Positions 5,916 through 7,473 of a stretch of 7,473 nt of DNA are shown here, piece after piece (positions within the stretch are counted from its first letter, which is position 1; the number at the start of each line of letters is the position of its first letter). Below the pieces are notes generated by a model. The model saw nothing but the letters and a program-made list of their open reading frames with translations. It did no database searches and had not been told where the DNA came from. Where the stretch lies: NCBI GenBank assembly GCA_021106755.1, contig JAIOTM010000286.1:1-7473 (forward strand). Reading direction: 5' to 3'. Both the position numbers and the translations under genes were made by a program. This DNA comes from Candidatus Cloacimonadota bacterium (GTDB taxonomy: Bacteria; Cloacimonadota; Cloacimonadia; Cloacimonadales; JAIOQZ01).

Positions 5916-6581
5916 ATGTGTGGACGCTTTGCCACATTTTCTAAAGTAGAAGAGATTATAAAGTACAGTAACGCCCTTAGCGAAGCTCTTAACTGGAAAC
6001 CGAGCTACAACGTGGCTCCCAAAAATCTGCATCCAGTTGTGATTCGTCAGGGAAAAGATACTGTACTTAAGCTAATGCAATGGGGACTGATACCTTCCTG
6101 GGCAAGAGATAAAACGATTGGTTCAAAACTAATTAACGCGAGAGGTGAGACGATAGATACCAAGCCTTCGTTTCGCGGTGCGTTTGGAAAGCGACATTGC
6201 TTAATTCCGGCTAACGGGTTCTTCGAGTGGAAGAAGCCGGAAAAACAACCCTACTTTTTTTGCCTTTCAGACCGTCCTCTATTCACGTTTGCCGGTATAT
6301 GGGAGCAATGGAAAGAATCCTGCGGAATTATGTTAAATTCATTTACAATTATCACAACAGAGCCAAATGATTCTGTTCGACGGATTCATAAGCGTATGCC
6401 GGTAATTCTGAATCGGGATATGGAGGAAGTATGGCTTAACACAGAGATTTCTAACCAACATGAACAAAAGTTGCTGCTAACGCCATATTCCTCTGAACGG
6501 ATGGAAATGTGGCAAGTATCATCAGACGTGAATTATATCGATACTGCCGGAGAAAATCTCATCAGGAAAATAGTTTTGTGA
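5916..6581 (+). CDS. SRAP-domain abasic-site processing protein (YedK/HMCES family)
   Basis: Predicted to form a covalent thiazolidine DNA-protein crosslink with abasic sites in single-stranded DNA, shielding them at stalled forks. The protein is 221 residues, like E. coli YedK (222), and covers the whole SRAP domain. All key positions are visible: Cys2 in MCGRFA (free N-terminus after Met removal), N32 in YNVAP, the MQWGLIPSWA block (54-63), the NARGET block (74-79), the catalytic Glu104 in NGFFEW, and His158 in HKRMPVIL, matching YedK C2, E105 and H160. It lies between the umuC and dinB polymerase genes behind the parS-like site, and overlaps dinB by four bases. SRAP genes are known to associate with SOS and Y-family polymerase genes, so co-expression under the S24 repressor is the expected regulation. 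The product would guard abasic sites from cleavage while polymerases work. Confidence 0.94.
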   Translation: MCGRFATFSKVEEIIKYSNALSEALNWKPSYNVAPKNLHPVVIRQGKDTVLKLMQWGLIPSWARDKTIGSKLINARGETIDTKPSFRGAFGKRHCLIPANGFFEWKKPEKQPYFFCLSDRPLFTFAGIWEQWKESCGIMLNSFTIITTEPNDSVRRIHKRMPVILNRDMEEVWLNTEISNQHEQKLLLTPYSSERMEMWQVSSDVNYIDTAGENLIRKIVL

Positions 6582-7473
6582 GTACTACAGAACTGACTTT
6601 AGCTCCGACGGAGCAGAAGTTCAGAAAGATTATCCATGTCGATATGGATATGTATTTTGCAGCTATCGAGTTGCGAGATCACCCGGAATACCGCGGCAAA
6701 CCGTTGGTTATAGGCGGTGCGCCCAATAGCCGAGGGGTTGTTTCAACCGCTTCTTACGAAGCCCGTAAGTTTGGGATTCATTCAGCAATGGCTTCGTCAC
6801 AGGCATATAGATTGTGTCCTCAGGCAATCTTTACCAGTTCAAATTCGGAAGCTATAAAAGAAGCAACTAACCAGATAAGGGAAATATTTTCTCGGTTTAC
6901 AGACTTAGTTCAACCTGTTTCCAGCGATGAAGCTTACTTAGATGTAACTAAGAATCATTTGAATCAGGAATCAGCTACAGAGATTGCGAAAGAGATAAGA
7001 CGCCTTATTGTGGAGACAACCAGGCTAACAGCTTCCGCCGGAGTTTCTTACAACAAGTTATTAGCTAAAATAGCCTCCGAGTACAACAAACCTGATGGTT
7101 TGTTTGTTATACGTCCTGATGAAGCGGTTGCTATCATAGAATCATTAACGATTGGCAAATTTCATGGAATAGGTAAAGTAACTGCTCGAAAAATGAAAAA
7201 ATTAGGTATTTATACAGGTTCTGACCTGAAGGATCGGTCACTGAAGGAGCTTCTAAGACATTTTGGAAAAGTAGGATATTACTATTACAACATTTCGAGG
7301 GGTGTGGATAACAGATTAGTAGAGACAGAACATGAGCGAAAATCTTATGGTCGGGAAAGGACATTCTCTGATGATATTAACGATATGGATGAAATGCTGA
7401 TTTTCATTCGACAGAGTTCTGATAAGATTACAGCTAAGTTAATAAAGGAAAACATTATAGCAATGACCATCAC
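6578..7473 (+). CDS. dinB: DinB-type DNA polymerase IV (Y-family), 3' end outside the window
   Basis: Second translesion polymerase of the operon. The frame is open without interruption for 298 codons to the window edge; E. coli DinB has 351, so the little-finger end and clamp-binding tail are missing here. Seen: RKIIHVDMDMYFAAIELRDH with metal ligands D22 and D24 and steric-gate F27; GVVSTASYEARKFGI (53-67), the DinB nucleotide-binding segment; SSDEAYLDVT (115-124) with D117/E118; SAGVSYNKLLAKIASEYNKP (153-172); the helix-hairpin-helix FHGIGKVTARKMKKLGI (195-211); and the start of the little finger, KSYGRERTFSDD (255-266). The start is a GTG overlapping the SRAP stop TGA (GTGA), with AGGA ten bases upstream. 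It adds about 14 residues before the point where E. coli DinB begins. No other start codon is available ahead of the catalytic HVDMD. Confidence 0.95.
   Translation, partial: MSTTELTLAPTEQKFRKIIHVDMDMYFAAIELRDHPEYRGKPLVIGGAPNSRGVVSTASYEARKFGIHSAMASSQAYRLCPQAIFTSSNSEAIKEATNQIREIFSRFTDLVQPVSSDEAYLDVTKNHLNQESATEIAKEIRRLIVETTRLTASAGVSYNKLLAKIASEYNKPDGLFVIRPDEAVAIIESLTIGKFHGIGKVTARKMKKLGIYTGSDLKDRSLKELLRHFGKVGYYYYNISRGVDNRLVETEHERKSYGRERTFSDDINDMDEMLIFIRQSSDKITAKLIKENIIAMTI

Noticed and set aside
1..7473. CRISPR array, insertion sequence, integrase or rRNA/tRNA gene
   Set aside because: No regularly spaced repeats, transposase motifs, terminal inverted repeats or structured RNA gene signatures were seen on either strand.

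Overview
The window looks like a piece of a Gram-negative (diderm) bacterial chromosome of fairly low GC content (about 40% by eye). The evidence for two membranes is a lipid A-type acyltransferase, a SurA-like periplasmic chaperone and a lipoprotein with a lipobox. All genes lie on the + strand. I cannot fix the phylum. The low GC, tandem PpiC/SurA proteins and UmuC-type polymerase would suit an FCB-group or Cloacimonadota-like bacterium, but that is a guess.

Block 1 (1-3684) concerns the cell envelope. The last 15 codons of an unidentified gene are followed at one base by a PpiC-type (parvulin) lipoprotein, then a two-parvulin SurA-like chaperone, then phosphatidylglycerophosphatase A (pgpA). 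Spacings are 1, 8 and 8 bases, so these four probably form one operon. A 199-base gap with a weak foldable element precedes a lipid A biosynthesis (LpxL/HtrB-family) acyltransferase.

A 222-base control region (3685-3906) separates the two blocks. It carries two promoter-like -35 boxes that both lie in copies of a gapped direct repeat, with a small inverted repeat centred between them, then a strong ribosome binding site.

Block 2 (3907 to the end) is a compact DNA-damage tolerance operon. It encodes an XRE/S24 (LexA/CI-like) repressor with an intact Ala-Gly cleavage site and Ser/Lys dyad, a UmuC-type Y-family polymerase, an SRAP (YedK/HMCES-like) abasic-site protein, and a DinB (Pol IV) polymerase that runs off the window. 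Genes are 8, 39 and -4 bases apart. The expected logic is that damage activates RecA, the S24 protein cleaves itself, the operon is derepressed, and two translesion polymerases plus an abasic-site shield are made. No separate umuD is present, so the S24 protein may also supply the UmuD' function.

The most striking non-coding signal is at 5877-5892, directly after the umuC stop codon. It is a 14-base perfect palindrome that matches 15 of 16 positions of the bacterial chromosomal parS (ParB/Spo0J binding) consensus. It places a probable segregation site inside the mutagenesis operon and suggests the locus is near the origin of replication.
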